From Flavobacterium inviolabile (GTDB lineage: Bacteria > Bacteroidota > Bacteroidia > Flavobacteriales > Flavobacteriaceae), in NCBI RefSeq assembly GCF_013389455.1, contig NZ_CP058278.1:3224001-3288000 (forward strand): a stretch of 64,000 nucleotides of DNA. The letters are read 5' to 3'. The first letter of the stretch is position 1. Every line of letters begins with the position of its first letter. Below, in pieces: positions 54,330 to 63,644 of this stretch. The notes under the pieces were generated by a model. That model did no database searches. It was not told where the DNA came from and saw only the letters and a list, made by a program, of their open reading frames with translations. The position numbers were made by a program, and so were the translations under genes.

Positions 54330-55718
54330 ATGAAATACGATATTATTGTTTTAGGAAGTGGTCCGGGTGGATATGTAACAGCTATCAGAGCATCACAATT
54401 GGGCTTTAAAGTAGCCATTATCGAAAAAGAAAACTTAGGTGGTATTTGCTTAAACTGGGGATGTATTCCAACAAAAGCATTATTAAAATCTGCTCAGGTT
54501 TTTGATTACCTAAAACACGCTTCAGATTACGGATTAACAATCAAAGAATTTGATAAAGATTTCAATGCTATTATTTCCCGCAGCCGTGGTGTTGCAGACG
54601 GAATGAGCAAAGGGATTCAGTTCTTGATGAAAAAAAATAAAATTGACGTTATTGACGGTTTCGGTAAAGTAAAACCGGGTAAAAAAATTGACGTAACGGA
54701 TAAAGACGGAAAAGTAACGGAATATACAGCAGATCATATTATCATCGCTACCGGAGCCCGTTCCCGTGAATTGCCAAACTTACCGCAGGATGGTAAAAAA
54801 GTAATCGGATACCGTCAGGCAATGACTTTAGCCGAGCAGCCTAAATCGATGATTGTTGTTGGTTCCGGTGCTATTGGTGTTGAGTTTGCTCATTTTTACA
54901 ATGCAATGGGAACCGATGTTACTATTGTAGAGTTCATGCCAAATATTGTTCCTGTAGAAGACGAAGATATCTCAAAACAATTTGAGCGTTCATTGAAAAA
55001 AGCAGGTATCAAAATCATGACAAATGCTTCTGTTGAAAAAGTTGATACAACCGGAACGGGTGTTAAAGCAACGGTAAAAACAGCTAAAGGAGAAGAAATT
55101 TTAGAAGCCGATATCGTACTTTCTGCTGTAGGAATCAAATCCAACATTGAAAACATCGGTTTGGAAGAAGTTGGAATTGCGACAGACAGAGATAAAATCT
55201 TAGTAAACGATTACTATCAAACAAACATTCCGGGTTATTATGCTATCGGAGATGTTGTACCGGGACAGGCTTTGGCTCACGTTGCTTCTGCTGAAGGTAT
55301 TCTTTGTGTTGAAAAAATCGCCGGATTACATGTAGAGCCAATCGACTACGGAAACGTTCCTGGTTGTACATACGCTACTCCGGAAATTGCTTCCGTTGGA
55401 TTGACTGAAAAACAGGCTAAAGAAAAAGGATATGAAATCAAAGTGGGTAAATTCCCTTTCTCTGCATCAGGAAAAGCAAAAGCTGCCGGTACTCCGGACG
55501 GTTTTGTAAAAGTGATCTTCGATGCTAAATACGGAGAATGGTTAGGATGCCACATGATTGGAGCCGGTGTTACCGACATGATTGCTGAAGCAGTTGTAGC
55601 GCGTAAACTGGAAACTACAGGACATGAAATCCTGAAAGCTATCCACCCTCACCCAACCATGAGTGAAGCTGTAATGGAAGCTGTTGCCGATGCTTATGGC
55701 GAAGTGATTCACTTATAA
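54330..55718 (+). CDS. lpdA: Dihydrolipoyl dehydrogenase
   Basis: A 462-residue flavoprotein of normal length. It oxidises the lipoamide of the 2-oxoacid dehydrogenase complexes and the glycine cleavage system, passing electrons to NAD+. FAD site VLGSGPGGYVTAI, the redox disulfide GGICLNWGCIPTK (Cys40/Cys45), NAD site VVGSGAIGVEFAHFY and the C-terminal HPHPTMSEAV with the active-site His and Glu are all intact. It is monocistronic, with a near match to -7 (TATTTTCG) at 54290 and a terminator after. Confidence 0.97.
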   Translation: MKYDIIVLGSGPGGYVTAIRASQLGFKVAIIEKENLGGICLNWGCIPTKALLKSAQVFDYLKHASDYGLTIKEFDKDFNAIISRSRGVADGMSKGIQFLMKKNKIDVIDGFGKVKPGKKIDVTDKDGKVTEYTADHIIIATGARSRELPNLPQDGKKVIGYRQAMTLAEQPKSMIVVGSGAIGVEFAHFYNAMGTDVTIVEFMPNIVPVEDEDISKQFERSLKKAGIKIMTNASVEKVDTTGTGVKATVKTAKGEEILEADIVLSAVGIKSNIENIGLEEVGIATDRDKILVNDYYQTNIPGYYAIGDVVPGQALAHVASAEGILCVEKIAGLHVEPIDYGNVPGCTYATPEIASVGLTEKQAKEKGYEIKVGKFPFSASGKAKAAGTPDGFVKVIFDAKYGEWLGCHMIGAGVTDMIAEAVVARKLETTGHEILKAIHPHPTMSEAVMEAVADAYGEVIHL

Positions 55719-55738
55719 TATACATTACAATACCTATA

Positions 55739-55774
55739 AAAAAACCGTTTTGAAATTCAAGACGGTTTTTTTAT
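55739..55774 (+). terminator. Intrinsic terminator after lpdA
   Basis: A 14-bp stem with one G-T wobble (AAAACCGTTTTGAA) followed by seven T. Confidence 0.85.
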
Positions 55775-55819
55775 AGCCGGTATTCCCACATTTAATCCGA
55801 TTTTTATAACAAAAAATGC

Positions 55820-55827
55820 TATATTTG
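55820..55827 (+). promoter_or_regulatory. Predicted DUF4377 lipoprotein -7 element
   Basis: TATATTTG matches TAnnTTTG, about 93 nt before the ATG at 55920. No clear -33 partner. Confidence 0.45.
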
Positions 55828-55919
55828 TAATATACATCCACTTTACTACATTCGTTTCTATCCGCATCGATCGGATAAAATAGCATTCAACAAAATCAAT
55901 AATCTTAAAATCAAGTTTT

Positions 55920-56549
55920 ATGTTTAGACCTGTAATGTATTTTTTACTGTCACTATTTTTGTTTACTTCCTGTAACAAAAACGAAGTGATGAAACTAACA
56001 ATTGCTTCACAGGAAGCAGATTGTGTTGGAGTAGCCCCTCAAAAATGTCTGTTGATAAAAAAAGAAAATCAGAAAGACTGGGAAAATCTTTATGGCGGAA
56101 TTGAAGGATTCAACTATGAAGAAGGAAATGAATATGTATTGGAAGTAAAAGAAGAAAAAATCGACAATCCGTCGGCAGATGCACCCGCTATGAAATATGT
56201 TTTGGTAAAGGAAATTTCCAAAACAGCTAAAGTATCGGAAGGATTACCGCAAAAAGCCGAAGTGGCGGCAACTTTCCAGCTCACAATCGCTTCGCAACAG
56301 GCAGACTGTACCGGAGTAGCCCCACAGAAATGCCTGTTGATCAAAAAAGACGGTCAAAAAGACTGGGAGTTCTGGTACAGCGGTATTGAAGGATTCAAGT
56401 ATGAAGAAGGAAATGAATATGTGCTGGAAGTAAAAGAAGAAAAAATTGACAATCCGCCGGCAGATGCCTCATCTTTAAAATATGTATTGGTAAAAGAGAT
56501 TTCCAAACAGAAAAAAACGTCTGATAATCTTCCCAAACCAAAAAAATAA
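55920..56549 (+). CDS. Lipoprotein with two tandem DUF4377 domains
   Basis: A 209-residue lipoprotein. The type II signal peptide ends at LFTSC (Cys18). Two near-identical DUF4377 domains follow, residues about 25-102 and 120-197, each with LTIASQxADCxGVAPQKCLL, a Trp-containing strand and EGNEYVLEVKEEKIDNP. Domain copies are 95 residues (285 nt) apart. The paired Cys in each may form a disulfide. The domain is of unknown function and is also found in HslJ-like/META-related proteins. A clear terminator follows. Confidence 0.85.
   Translation: MFRPVMYFLLSLFLFTSCNKNEVMKLTIASQEADCVGVAPQKCLLIKKENQKDWENLYGGIEGFNYEEGNEYVLEVKEEKIDNPSADAPAMKYVLVKEISKTAKVSEGLPQKAEVAATFQLTIASQQADCTGVAPQKCLLIKKDGQKDWEFWYSGIEGFKYEEGNEYVLEVKEEKIDNPPADASSLKYVLVKEISKQKKTSDNLPKPKK
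55992..56220 (+). repeat. DUF4377 DNA repeat, copy 1
   Basis: It matches copy 2 at a constant offset of 285 nt with few differences, showing a recent in-frame duplication. Confidence 0.85.
56277..56505 (+). repeat. DUF4377 DNA repeat, copy 2
   Basis: Second copy of the 285-nt offset duplication within the lipoprotein gene. Confidence 0.85.
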
Positions 56550-56572
56550 AAACCGTAATTCGTTTTACAGCG

Positions 56573-56606
56573 CAGCCTCATTACAACAATGAGGCTGTTT
56601 TTTTTA
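56573..56606 (+). terminator. Intrinsic terminator after the DUF4377 lipoprotein
   Basis: Stem CAGCCTCATT (56573-56582) with AATGAGGCTG (56588-56597), a 5-nt loop and eight T. Confidence 0.9.
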
Positions 56607-56700
56607 TTATAAACCGGATATCATTTTTTTGAGTTTAACATTTTCCGGAATTAATCGTTAACCGTGAATTTGTATATTTATCGAAATAAAACCAAATTCT

Positions 56701-57879
56701 ATGAAACATTACCTATGCCTCCTGTTGCTATGCTTCATTCCATTTACAACCACTGCCCAGCAGTTTACCTTTAACCAGGGCGGAACCAGTCAAAAGGATT
56801 ATCATGCGGAGATTGCATACGAAAATGTAAACAATAAGATTATCATACCGGTTGTCATCCAGAATAAAACCTATCGTTTCCTGCTGGATACCGGTGCGCC
56901 CTGCATTATCACAAAAAAACTATATGACCATCTCAAACCGGCAGTGCTTACCAATGCCAATATTACAGATGCCAACGGAACAATCGACAGCCTGAAAATG
57001 GTTTCTTTACCGGAAGTCACCTTGGGCAATATTGCCTTTAATGATGTTCCGGCTTTGGTTAGCGACAACAAACTGATTTCCGAATGCATGAACATTGATG
57101 GATTCATCGGCAGTAACATGCTGCGAAATTCCATCCTGCATCTTTCTTCTACAAAGCAAACCATTGTCATAACCGACAATCATTCCAAATTAAACCTGAA
57201 TAAAAAACACGCTTCAAAATTAATACTCGTGGACAATCAGAGCAGTCCGTATATTACCATTGAGCTTCGAAATAAAAAAAGTGCCAGAGAACAGCTTTTA
57301 TTCGATACCGGTATGAACAATTTATACGATATGTCACTAAGAGCCTATGATATTTTTAAAAATGAAAACCTCTTTACCAATACACAGGAAGGCTATGGCA
57401 ATGCCACCATCGGTATTTTTGGCAATGCCGGCGGTACCAAAAATTACCGCTTTACCATTCCGGAAATAAAAATTAACGGTATTCCTTTTAAAAACGCAAC
57501 TGTTGAAACCACCAGCGATCAAAACTCCAGATTTGGTGCCGAACTGCTCAATCACGGTATCGTAACCATCGATTATAAGAACAAATACTTCTATTTTGAG
57601 CCTTTCAGGGAAAGCTATGACCTAAAGGAAAAACAATTTGGTTTCAAGCCCACTATCGTTAATGACAAATTAGTCGTGGGGATTATCTGGGACGATGCCA
57701 TAAGAGGAACCGTGGGCATTGGTGACGAAATCGTTCAGATTGACGACATCAACTACGAGAACATCGATCATTGTTATATTGTGACCCAACCTTCACCATT
57801 AAAGAATAAAGATTCCGCTACAGTAACTTTTAGAAACAGCGCAGAAGACTTAACAAAGCTGACCTTAAACAAAAACTAA
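56701..57879 (+). CDS. Exported retropepsin-like aspartyl protease with PDZ-like end
   Basis: A 392-residue protein with signal peptide (about residues 1-20, ending TTAQ). Two aspartyl motifs are seen: FLLDTGAPCII (Asp63) and LLFDTGMNNL (Asp202). The C-terminal part (about 310-390) resembles a PDZ domain (GIGDEIVQIDDINYENID). It has the same layout as the gene at 32283-33611, with low overall identity, so the two are ancient paralogs. A periplasmic or outer-membrane location is inferred. It abuts the acetyltransferase gene with no gap. Confidence 0.85.
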   Translation: MKHYLCLLLLCFIPFTTTAQQFTFNQGGTSQKDYHAEIAYENVNNKIIIPVVIQNKTYRFLLDTGAPCIITKKLYDHLKPAVLTNANITDANGTIDSLKMVSLPEVTLGNIAFNDVPALVSDNKLISECMNIDGFIGSNMLRNSILHLSSTKQTIVITDNHSKLNLNKKHASKLILVDNQSSPYITIELRNKKSAREQLLFDTGMNNLYDMSLRAYDIFKNENLFTNTQEGYGNATIGIFGNAGGTKNYRFTIPEIKINGIPFKNATVETTSDQNSRFGAELLNHGIVTIDYKNKYFYFEPFRESYDLKEKQFGFKPTIVNDKLVVGIIWDDAIRGTVGIGDEIVQIDDINYENIDHCYIVTQPSPLKNKDSATVTFRNSAEDLTKLTLNKN

Positions 57880-58332
57880 ATGACCATAAAACAGCTGGAT
57901 AAGACCGAACCGCTGCCGTATGATTTATTATACCTGGCCGATCCGTCAAAAGCAATGATTGACAGTTATATCCATCAGTCGTTTGTATTTGTCATGTATG
58001 CCGGAACGGCCGCCGTTGGAGTTTATGTACTGTTTCCCATAGATACCGCAACGGCAGAGATCAAAAACATAGCCGTACAGGAAGCCTGTCAGCAAAAAGG
58101 AATTGGAAAGCAGCTGCTTGACCATGCCGCCGGAGAAGCCCGGAAAAAAGGTTTTCGGACCATTCAAATTGCTACCGGCAATTCCAGCATCGGTCAGCTG
58201 TATTTATACCAGAAACAGGGATTTGACATTTTTAATATTGAAAAAGACTTCTTCACCACAAACTATAAAGAGCCTATTTATGAAAACGGGATTAAGTGCA
58301 GACACCTTATCCGGCTTTCAAAAGAACTATAA
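57880..58332 (+). CDS. GNAT-family N-acetyltransferase
   Basis: A 150-residue GNAT protein. The acetyl-CoA motif A is EIKNIAVQEACQQKGIGKQLL, with the Q-x2-G-x-G loop in QQKGIGK, followed by GEARKKGFRTIQIATG. The substrate is not known. Its ATG touches the stop of the protease gene (TAAATG), so translation is coupled. It is cytoplasmic. Confidence 0.9.
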   Translation: MTIKQLDKTEPLPYDLLYLADPSKAMIDSYIHQSFVFVMYAGTAAVGVYVLFPIDTATAEIKNIAVQEACQQKGIGKQLLDHAAGEARKKGFRTIQIATGNSSIGQLYLYQKQGFDIFNIEKDFFTTNYKEPIYENGIKCRHLIRLSKEL

Positions 58333-58439
58333 CGATTAAAGAGAGTACCTTTCCGGAAACCATTGTTCCGGCAAAATACTATCCTTAAAACCAAAGCTAT
58401 CCGCTAAGAATCGATTATCTTTATACCAAAGCTCCTGCT

Positions 58440-59015
58440 ATGTTTGAACAACTTTTTCTTCATATTAAAAAATCCGTATCCCTTACTGCTGAAGACGAAA
58501 ACATCATAAAAACGTATTTCAGTTCCAAAGATATTGCCAAAAAAGACTTTCTGCTACAGGAAGGCAGTCTTTGCAAATACAACTATTTTATCGTTAAAGG
58601 CTGTTTTCGTTTGTATATCATAACCGAAAACGGAAGGGAACAGGTTATTCAGTTCGGACTTGAAAACTGGTGGATAACTGATTATGTCAGCTTTTCATCC
58701 GGACAGCCGTCAAAGTTTTACATCCAGGCACTGGAACGCTCGGAAGTGTTGTATTACAGCAAGGAAAAAGAAGAAGAACTGTTTCTCCGGGTTCCTAAAA
58801 TAGAGAGCTATTTCCGTAAAAACCTGGAAAGAGCCTATACCGCTTCTTTAATCCGGATCCAGTATATATTTGCTTTATCGGGAGAAGAACGTTACTCCCA
58901 GTTCGCCAAACTGTATCCGGGCTTTATCCAGCGCGTACCGCAATACATGCTGGCGTCCTTTCTGGGCTTGACACCGGAATACCTGAGTGAAATCCGAAAA
59001 AAAAACACAAAATAG
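58440..59015 (+). CDS. Crp/Fnr-family transcriptional regulator
   Basis: A 191-residue regulator. Residues about 25-115 form a cNMP-binding-like barrel (FLLQEGSLCKYNYFIVKG). The C-terminal HTH is AKLYPGFIQRVPQYMLASFL and LTPEYLSEIRK. Key Arg and Glu residues for cAMP are not obvious, so the ligand may differ. It lies 76 nt before the AhpD-like gene, which is a plausible target. There is no Fe-S Cys cluster, so it is not Fnr-like in sensing. Confidence 0.88.
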   Translation: MFEQLFLHIKKSVSLTAEDENIIKTYFSSKDIAKKDFLLQEGSLCKYNYFIVKGCFRLYIITENGREQVIQFGLENWWITDYVSFSSGQPSKFYIQALERSEVLYYSKEKEEELFLRVPKIESYFRKNLERAYTASLIRIQYIFALSGEERYSQFAKLYPGFIQRVPQYMLASFLGLTPEYLSEIRKKNTK

Positions 59016-59057
59016 TATTTCTTAGGTTTTCTTAATTTTTTTCCGGTTTGCAGCCCA

Positions 59058-59065
59058 TAACTTTG
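59058..59065 (+). promoter_or_regulatory. Predicted AhpD-like gene -7 element
   Basis: TAACTTTG matches TAnnTTTG, 26 nt before the ATG at 59092, so the gene can be transcribed apart from the regulator. Confidence 0.6.
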
Positions 59066-59091
59066 TCCTATAATATTAAAAATCAATAGTT

Positions 59092-59535
59092 ATGGACATT
59101 AGAATAAACCTTAGTCAGGTAGAACCGGAAGCATATAAAATAATGTATGCCTTTGAAAAATATTTAAGCAGTTCCAAACTGACCACTACCCACAAAGAGC
59201 TGATAAAAATCCGAGCTTCCCAGATTAACGGCTGTGCATTCTGCATTAACATGCACACCAAAGATGCCCGAAAAGCCGGCGAAACGGAACAACGGATTTA
59301 TGCATTGAATGCCTGGAGAGACACGCCTTTCTTTACCGAAGAAGAGCAGGCTATTTTAGCATTAACGGAAGAAATGACCCTGATCCAGCACCATGTATCG
59401 GATGCTACCTTTAAAAGAGCACAGGAGGCTTTAAAAGACGACAACTATCTTGCCCAGGTGATGTTTGCCATAGTAACCATTAACAGCTGGAACCGGATTG
59501 CGATTGCAAGTGGTTTGCAGCCCGAAAGAGACTAA
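59092..59535 (+). CDS. Carboxymuconolactone decarboxylase family protein (AhpD-like)
   Basis: A 147-residue helical protein. The AhpD-type site is GCAFCINMHTKDARKAGE with Cys48, Cys51 and His55 in CxxC-x3-H order. Members act as thiol-disulfide reductases or peroxidases. It has its own -7 element, and the Crp-like gene before it is the likely regulator. A terminator follows. Confidence 0.92.
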   Translation: MDIRINLSQVEPEAYKIMYAFEKYLSSSKLTTTHKELIKIRASQINGCAFCINMHTKDARKAGETEQRIYALNAWRDTPFFTEEEQAILALTEEMTLIQHHVSDATFKRAQEALKDDNYLAQVMFAIVTINSWNRIAIASGLQPERD

Positions 59536-59537
59536 AT

Positions 59538-59568
59538 AAAAAATCCCTTTAAAAAGGGATTTTTTATT
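59538..59568. terminator. Bidirectional intrinsic terminator
   Basis: Stem AAAATCCCTTT with AAAGGGATTTT and T runs on both strands, between the AhpD-like gene and the convergent secreted gene. Confidence 0.88.
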
Positions 59569-59574
59569 TTTATA

Positions 59575-60267
59575 TTATTCTCTGATAATCATTATTGTTG
59601 CTTTAAAGCCGGTGGCCAGATCCCATCGGTTTGCCGACAGCGTCTGTCCTTTATCATCAAAGATATTAAACTCCGCTGTGTTGGGACCGGAACTTCCCTG
59701 GTTTAGTGCTTCAAAGTCCAGTTTGTTGAATCCCTTTTCCAGACCCAGTGTAATTCCTTTAAAATCGCCCTGTAGTATTACCTGGGCAACCACAATCTTA
59801 CCGTTAACCAGTACCTTAATCATATCCCCGTCTACATATTCATGGTCACGGTACAGTATTTTTACAAATTCCGATTTCGTTCTGATCTCACCAAAAGACT
59901 GATCTCTTTTAAAAATCCTGGAATCGCCGTTGCCTTCTCCTTTAAAATCCTGTTTCAGCCTGTCTACATATACCTCTCCCGGATTTGCGAACTTCTCTTT
60001 TTCGCTGCCAAAACCGGAATTATTAGTATCGCCAATCTGAAAAGAAGACGTATTTGGTTTTAAAGCATCTAAAGGATTCACGGGAGTATCAAAAATGGAA
60101 GCACCAAAATTCATCGATGGAAAAGCAGTGGTATTCGATGCTTTGTCCGGAGCGGCGATGGGTATCTTCAAACGCGGTATCGGTTTGGATTTGATGATAA
60201 AATCATTTTGCGCAAAACCATTTACGGATAATCCGATTACAAGAAATAATAAATATAACGATTTCAC
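59575..60267 (-). CDS. Conserved secreted protein of unknown function
   Basis: A 230-residue protein with signal peptide (about residues 1-19, ending GFAQ). Residues 20-110 are Pro/Asn/Ser-rich and probably disordered. Residues 115-230 look folded and beta-rich, with the segment EFVKILYRDHEYVDGDMIKVL. There is no T9SS sorting domain, so a periplasmic location is likely. I recognise no family and cannot give a function. Confidence 0.75.
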   Translation of the reverse strand: MKSLYLLFLVIGLSVNGFAQNDFIIKSKPIPRLKIPIAAPDKASNTTAFPSMNFGASIFDTPVNPLDALKPNTSSFQIGDTNNSGFGSEKEKFANPGEVYVDRLKQDFKGEGNGDSRIFKRDQSFGEIRTKSEFVKILYRDHEYVDGDMIKVLVNGKIVVAQVILQGDFKGITLGLEKGFNKLDFEALNQGSSGPNTAEFNIFDDKGQTLSANRWDLATGFKATIMIIRE

Positions 60268-60861
60268 CAGGCTGAAATTTTTTTAAAGTTTAAAAATAAC
60301 AAATTAAGGACGACATAAAAATATTATGCCGCTTTTTAACGCTATTTTAATTATCAAACACAATGCCTGTTTAGCTGCTTTTTCTATTTTTTTCAAAAAA
60401 AGAAAACAACCATGCCCTAAAAACAGCGGAAGTTTTGATTTGTAGTGCCGGTTTATCGTTTTACCTGTTTAGACGGGCATTCATCGGAAACCCGGAACCG
60501 GAATATAGCCGGCATTACACTGCAAAATTTATGATTTTATTAAGAATATCCATAAAAAATAACAGGAAAAACCGTAAAACGTTTATTCCTTTTTTTGTAA
60601 CTTGCAGTCCGTTAAACCTTTATAAAGTCATTGATTTACTTATGGTACAGATAATGATTATGCTAATAAGACAACTGATTGTGCTGATAATTAACTTCAG
60701 CCAGTTGTTATAACGTTTACACTACTCCAGACTATTTTTAGTCCCTTTTTACAATGGGATTCAATATAGATGTCAACTCTTTTATCATTTAATTTTGTTA
60801 CCGGAATAAAAACAAAAAATCCCTCCTAAAAGAGGGATTTTTAATATTTACTGATCGCTTA
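60268..60861. other. 594-nt intergenic region with no supported gene
   Basis: The largest gene-free stretch. It holds the glyA terminator near 60815 and a 39-residue ATG frame (60326-60445) with a basic, Cys-containing end that I cannot support. Stretches of less AT-rich DNA around 60425-60520 might be a degraded gene. I see no tRNA or clear RNA structure. Confidence 0.6.
60814..60843 (-). terminator. Intrinsic terminator after glyA
   Basis: Stem AAAATCCCTC with GAGGGATTTT and loop CTAAAA, with T residues following on the minus strand. Confidence 0.85.
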
Positions 60862-62136
60862 TTAAAAAACGAACATCGCTCTTTCGCTCATCATATCGTT
60901 TACTTCGTCGGCAACTTCTTCAAGAATCTCTTCGTTTGTATGGTTCATAATTACCTTATCAATCAAAGCAACAATTGTTTCCATATCGGCTTCCACCAAT
61001 CCACGGGTAGTAACGGCAGGAGTTCCCACACGGATACCAGAGGTTACAAATGGTGATTTATCATCAAAAGGAACCATGTTTTTATTAACGGTAATTTCCG
61101 CTTTTACCAAAGCATTTTCAGCCTCTTTACCGGAAATATTCTTATTTCTCAGGTCAATTAACATCATGTGATTGTCCGTTCCTCCGGAAATGATGTTATA
61201 CCCTCTTTTCACAAAGGCAGCAGCCATCGCTTTGGCATTCTTTTGTACCTGCATTGCATAAGTGAAAAACTCATCGGTTAAAGCTTCACCAAAAGCAACC
61301 GCTTTAGCGGCAATGATATGCTCTAACGGTCCGCCCTGATTTCCAGGGAAAACAGCTCCGTCCAATAAAGACGACATCATTCTGATTTCTCCTTTAGGTG
61401 TCTTGATTCCGAATGGGTTCTCAAAATCGTTCCCCATCATGATCATTCCTCCTCTCGGACCTCTTAATGTTTTGTGTGTCGTAGTTGTAATAATATGACA
61501 ATGCGGAACCGGGTCATTCATTAATCCTTTCGCGATTAATCCGGCAGGATGTGAAATATCCGCCATTAAAATAGCCCCAACGCTGTCTGCAATTGCTCTG
61601 AAACGCGCAAAATCCATATCGCGGGAATACGCAGAAGCACCTGCAATGATCAATTTAGGCTGCTCTTTCGTAGCAATTTCCTGAATTTTATCATAGTTCA
61701 GCATTCCTGTTTCCTGCTCTACTCCGTAAAATACAGGATTGTATAATTTTCCGGAGAAATTAACCGGTGAACCGTGTGTTAAGTGACCACCGTGTGAAAG
61801 GTCAAAACCTAATATTTTGTCACCCGGTTTTAAACAGGCAGCAAAAACAGCTGTATTGGCCTGAGAACCGGAATGCGGTTGTACATTCACATAAGCCGCT
61901 CCAAACAAAGCCTTCGCTCTGTCTATCGCAATCTGCTCAATAACATCCACTACTTCACATCCGCCATAGTATCTTTTTCCGGGATATCCTTCTGCATATT
62001 TATTTGTTAAAACAGAACCCGCTGCTTCCATTACCTGATCACTCACGAAATTCTCAGAAGCAATAAGTTCCAGTCCGTGAATTTGTCTATCTTGTTCTTC
62101 AAGAATTAAGTCGAAAATTTGTTCGTCGCGTTGCAT
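60862..62136 (-). CDS. glyA: Serine hydroxymethyltransferase
   Basis: A 424-residue PLP enzyme. The open frame runs to 62241 but the ATG at 62136 gives the family start ([18 protein letters not shown]). It interconverts serine and glycine with tetrahydrofolate, the main source of one-carbon units. Seen are [19 protein letters not shown], the [11 protein letters not shown] segment and the PLP-Lys in [14 protein letters not shown]. It is cytoplasmic. Its promoter pair overlaps that of divergent fahA. Confidence 0.97.
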   Translation of the reverse strand: MQRDEQIFDLILEEQDRQIHGLELIASENFVSDQVMEAAGSVLTNKYAEGYPGKRYYGGCEVVDVIEQIAIDRAKALFGAAYVNVQPHSGSQANTAVFAACLKPGDKILGFDLSHGGHLTHGSPVNFSGKLYNPVFYGVEQETGMLNYDKIQEIATKEQPKLIIAGASAYSRDMDFARFRAIADSVGAILMADISHPAGLIAKGLMNDPVPHCHIITTTTHKTLRGPRGGMIMMGNDFENPFGIKTPKGEIRMMSSLLDGAVFPGNQGGPLEHIIAAKAVAFGEALTDEFFTYAMQVQKNAKAMAAAFVKRGYNIISGGTDNHMMLIDLRNKNISGKEAENALVKAEITVNKNMVPFDDKSPFVTSGIRVGTPAVTTRGLVEADMETIVALIDKVIMNHTNEEILEEVADEVNDMMSERAMFVF

Positions 62137-62162
62137 TTTATAATATTTCGTTAAATTGAGTT

Positions 62163-62195
62163 CAAAAATACGAAAATCGTTTGTTAAATTCACAA
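62163..62195 (-). promoter_or_regulatory. Predicted glyA promoter
   Basis: On the minus strand: TTG, 22 nt, then TATTTTTG, 26 nt before the ATG. It interleaves with the fahA promoter. Confidence 0.6.
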
Positions 62196-62210
62196 TAGGG
62201 ACTATATTTG
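62180..62210 (+). promoter_or_regulatory. Predicted fahA promoter
   Basis: TTTG (62180-62183), 19 nt, then TATATTTG (62203-62210). The -7 box covers the TTG at 62208, so the gene starts at the later ATG. Confidence 0.7.
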
Positions 62211-62246
62211 ATTTCGAATTTTTCAACAACAAAAACAACAAACAAT

Positions 62247-63530
62247 ATGCCTATAAGTGCCAATGACCCTAACAGAAAATCGTGGTTACACGTCTCTGAA
62301 AACAGCGATTTCCCAATCCAAAATATTCCATTTGGAGTTTTCATAACAAAAGACGATGTCGTAACCATAGGAACTCGTATTGGTGATTTTGCGATCGATA
62401 TGGGAGCCTTACAACAATTAGGGTACTTTGAAGGAATAGAATTAACAGACGATATGTTCATGCAGGATACGCTGAACGACTTTATCTCCGATGGAAAAAA
62501 AACATGGCGATTGGTTCGTAATCGCCTGGCTGAAATTTTTGATGCCGTAAATCCGCAATTAAGAGATAATGAAGCGCACAAAGAAGTTGTGATTTTCAAT
62601 GTTAACGATATTGAAATGCAATTGCCGGTTTTAATCGGTGATTATACCGATTTCTATTCCAGTAAAGAACATGCTACCAATGTTGGTAAAATGTTCCGTG
62701 ATCCGGACAATGCCTTATTGCCAAACTGGCTTCACATTCCGGTGGGTTACCACGGAAGAAGTTCAACGATAGTTCCTTCCGGAATCCCGATTCACCGCCC
62801 GATGGGACAAACCCTTCCAAACGGGGAAACACAACCGATATTCGGACCTTCCCGTACGGTGGATTTCGAATTGGAAACCGCTTTCATCACAACCGATGCC
62901 AATATCATGGGTGAAAATATCCCTGTTGGTGAAACCGAAGACTATATCTTTGGTATGGTTTTACTAAACGACTGGAGTGCCCGTGACATCCAGAAATGGG
63001 AATATGTGCCGCTGGGACCATTCTTAGCGAAAAACTTTGCCTCTTCCATCTCTCCGTGGATTGTAACCTTAGATGCTTTGGAACCTTTCCGCGTGGCAAG
63101 TCCTGTACAGGAACCGGCTCCGCTGCCTTATTTACAGCAAACCGGCGATCATGCTTTCGATATTAACCTGGAAGTATTAATTGCACCGGAAAATGCAGAA
63201 GCAACCAGCGTTAGTAAATCCAACTTCAAATACATGTACTGGACAATGAGTCAGCAGCTGGCACACCACACCATCAACGGTTGCCGTGTGAATTCAGGTG
63301 ATATGATGGGTTCCGGTACTATTTCCGGTCCAACAGAAGACAGTTTCGGTTCGATGCTGGAATTAACCTGGGGCGGAAAAAACCCGATTAAAATGAATGA
63401 CGGTTCCGAGCGTAAATTTATCAATGACGGCGATACTGTAATCATGAAAGGATACTGCCAGAATAACAATGTAAGAATCGGATTCGGAGAAGTTTCCAGT
63501 AAACTGCTTCCCGCTTTCGAAAGAAAATAG
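62247..63530 (+). CDS. fahA: Fumarylacetoacetase
   Basis: A 427-residue enzyme of eukaryote-like length. It splits fumarylacetoacetate to fumarate and acetoacetate, the last step of tyrosine breakdown. The ATG at 62247 gives [20 protein letters not shown]. Blocks seen are [48 protein letters not shown] and GSGTISG, with the metal-binding and catalytic residues present. hmgA and hpd are not in the window. It is monocistronic. Confidence 0.95.
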   Translation: MPISANDPNRKSWLHVSENSDFPIQNIPFGVFITKDDVVTIGTRIGDFAIDMGALQQLGYFEGIELTDDMFMQDTLNDFISDGKKTWRLVRNRLAEIFDAVNPQLRDNEAHKEVVIFNVNDIEMQLPVLIGDYTDFYSSKEHATNVGKMFRDPDNALLPNWLHIPVGYHGRSSTIVPSGIPIHRPMGQTLPNGETQPIFGPSRTVDFELETAFITTDANIMGENIPVGETEDYIFGMVLLNDWSARDIQKWEYVPLGPFLAKNFASSISPWIVTLDALEPFRVASPVQEPAPLPYLQQTGDHAFDINLEVLIAPENAEATSVSKSNFKYMYWTMSQQLAHHTINGCRVNSGDMMGSGTISGPTEDSFGSMLELTWGGKNPIKMNDGSERKFINDGDTVIMKGYCQNNNVRIGFGEVSSKLLPAFERK

Positions 63531-63550
63531 ATTCTTTCCGAATCAAAATC

Positions 63551-63579
63551 AAACTCCGGATTAAATTCGGAGTTTTTTT
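63551..63579 (+). terminator. Intrinsic terminator after fahA
   Basis: Stem AAACTCCG (63551-63558) with CGGAGTTT (63568-63575), then seven T. Confidence 0.88.
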
Positions 63580-63613
63580 ATGTCCTGACCGAAAATACCT
63601 CTTAAAAAAATTA

Positions 63614-63621
63614 TATTTTTG
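63614..63621 (+). promoter_or_regulatory. Predicted -7 element of the final lipoprotein gene
   Basis: TATTTTTG, 23 nt before the ATG at 63645. Confidence 0.5.
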
Positions 63622-63644
63622 ACCCAAAGTAAAATGTCCGATTT

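Noticed and set aside
60326..60445. 39-residue ATG frame
   Set aside because: Too short and without a clear promoter or known family; listed only as a possibility in the gap entry.
60435..60713. 92-residue plus-strand open frame in the 60268-60861 gap
   Set aside because: It starts at a non-ATG codon, has no recognisable domain, and its composition looks like read-through of AT-rich noncoding DNA.
62137..62241. Longer N-terminus for glyA
   Set aside because: It runs through the predicted glyA and fahA promoters; the ATG at 62136 gives the family N-terminus.
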